Assembly (NCBI GenBank): GCA_036877525.1
Contig: JAZGTH010000007.1
Coordinates: forward strand, 5,827,501-5,891,500
Source of the DNA: Chromobotia macracanthus
Lineage: Eukaryota; Chordata; Actinopteri; Cypriniformes; Botiidae
Length of the DNA stretch: 64,000 bases
Direction: 5' to 3'
In this document: in pieces, positions 63,833-64,000 of the stretch
Layout of the letters: the number at the start of each line of letters is the position of its first letter
How positions within the stretch are numbered: position 1 is the stretch's first letter
Notes under the pieces: generated by a model
Databases searched by the model: none
What the model saw: only the letters and a program-made list of their open reading frames with translations
What the model was told of the DNA's origin: nothing
Translations under genes and position numbers: made by a program

Positions 63833-64000
63833 CTACAGGTGAGAAAGAGAAGAAGTGAGACATATTTCAGACATCAGCTACTTAATTATAAAAAGAATTG
63901 CATTAACAATGCAGACCACACGACAAGGACCTTATATTTCTTACCTAATAATTTACAGTTTGGGTAATATCTACACGTTATAGATTTTCTGTTCAATGTA
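63833..64000. other. Paralogue intron 1, running off the window
   Basis: AT-rich intron sequence. The first exon of the dpp10-like gene must lie beyond 64000. None with a phase-0 donor was seen in these bases. Confidence 0.6.

Overview
The window is vertebrate nuclear DNA, almost certainly from a ray-finned fish and probably a cypriniform. It is AT-rich, and its genes have many short exons with GT-AG introns. It carries fish-type SINE fragments, TTAA-flanked MITEs and long CA/TA/CT microsatellites. The gene order gpr39 - actr3 - dpp10 recalls human 2q14-q21. All gene models below were assembled by eye, by joining exons whose splice sites and phases agree. No alignment or database search was run.

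Left third (1-16.2 kb), interferon-type genes. After an unidentified terminal exon (1-620, +) comes a complete parp14-like gene on the minus strand (12729 down to 2016; 26 coding exons, 2040 codons). It encodes N-terminal RRM-like modules, a large KH-like exon, four macrodomains, a WWE domain and an ADP-ribosyltransferase domain. Head to head with it, across only about 370 bp, is an nmi-like gene on the plus strand (13099-16165; 9 exons, 375 aa) with a coiled coil and NID modules. The shared spacer has an IRF-E/ISRE-type match. The two products also share an RRM/NID motif with the same intron phase.

Middle (17-28 kb). gpr39 (-; 2 exons, 430 aa) is an intact class A GPCR that lacks the residues used for zinc sensing in the human receptor. 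actr3 (+; 12 exons, 418 aa) encodes the Arp2/3 subunit Arp3. Its third intron holds a 21-bp minisatellite whose unit copies the 3' splice site of the next exon.

Right half (30-64 kb), two DPP-like genes tail to tail. dpp10 (+, 30156-51676) has two alternative first exons and 25 common exons (798 aa from the first start). Facing it on the minus strand (63832 down to 54676) is a paralogue with all 25 common exons in the same order and phase, 22 of them identical in length. Its first exon lies beyond the window. Both have lost the serine nucleophile of dipeptidyl peptidases, replaced by Asp in one and Ala in the other. This predicts catalytically dead Kv4-channel auxiliary subunits. In both genes a UG repeat abuts the 3' splice site of exon 7.

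The most notable points are the divergent parp14/nmi pair, the exon-cassette triplication of macrodomains, the inverted dpp10 duplication, the missing zinc site in gpr39, and the splice-site-mimicking minisatellite in actr3.
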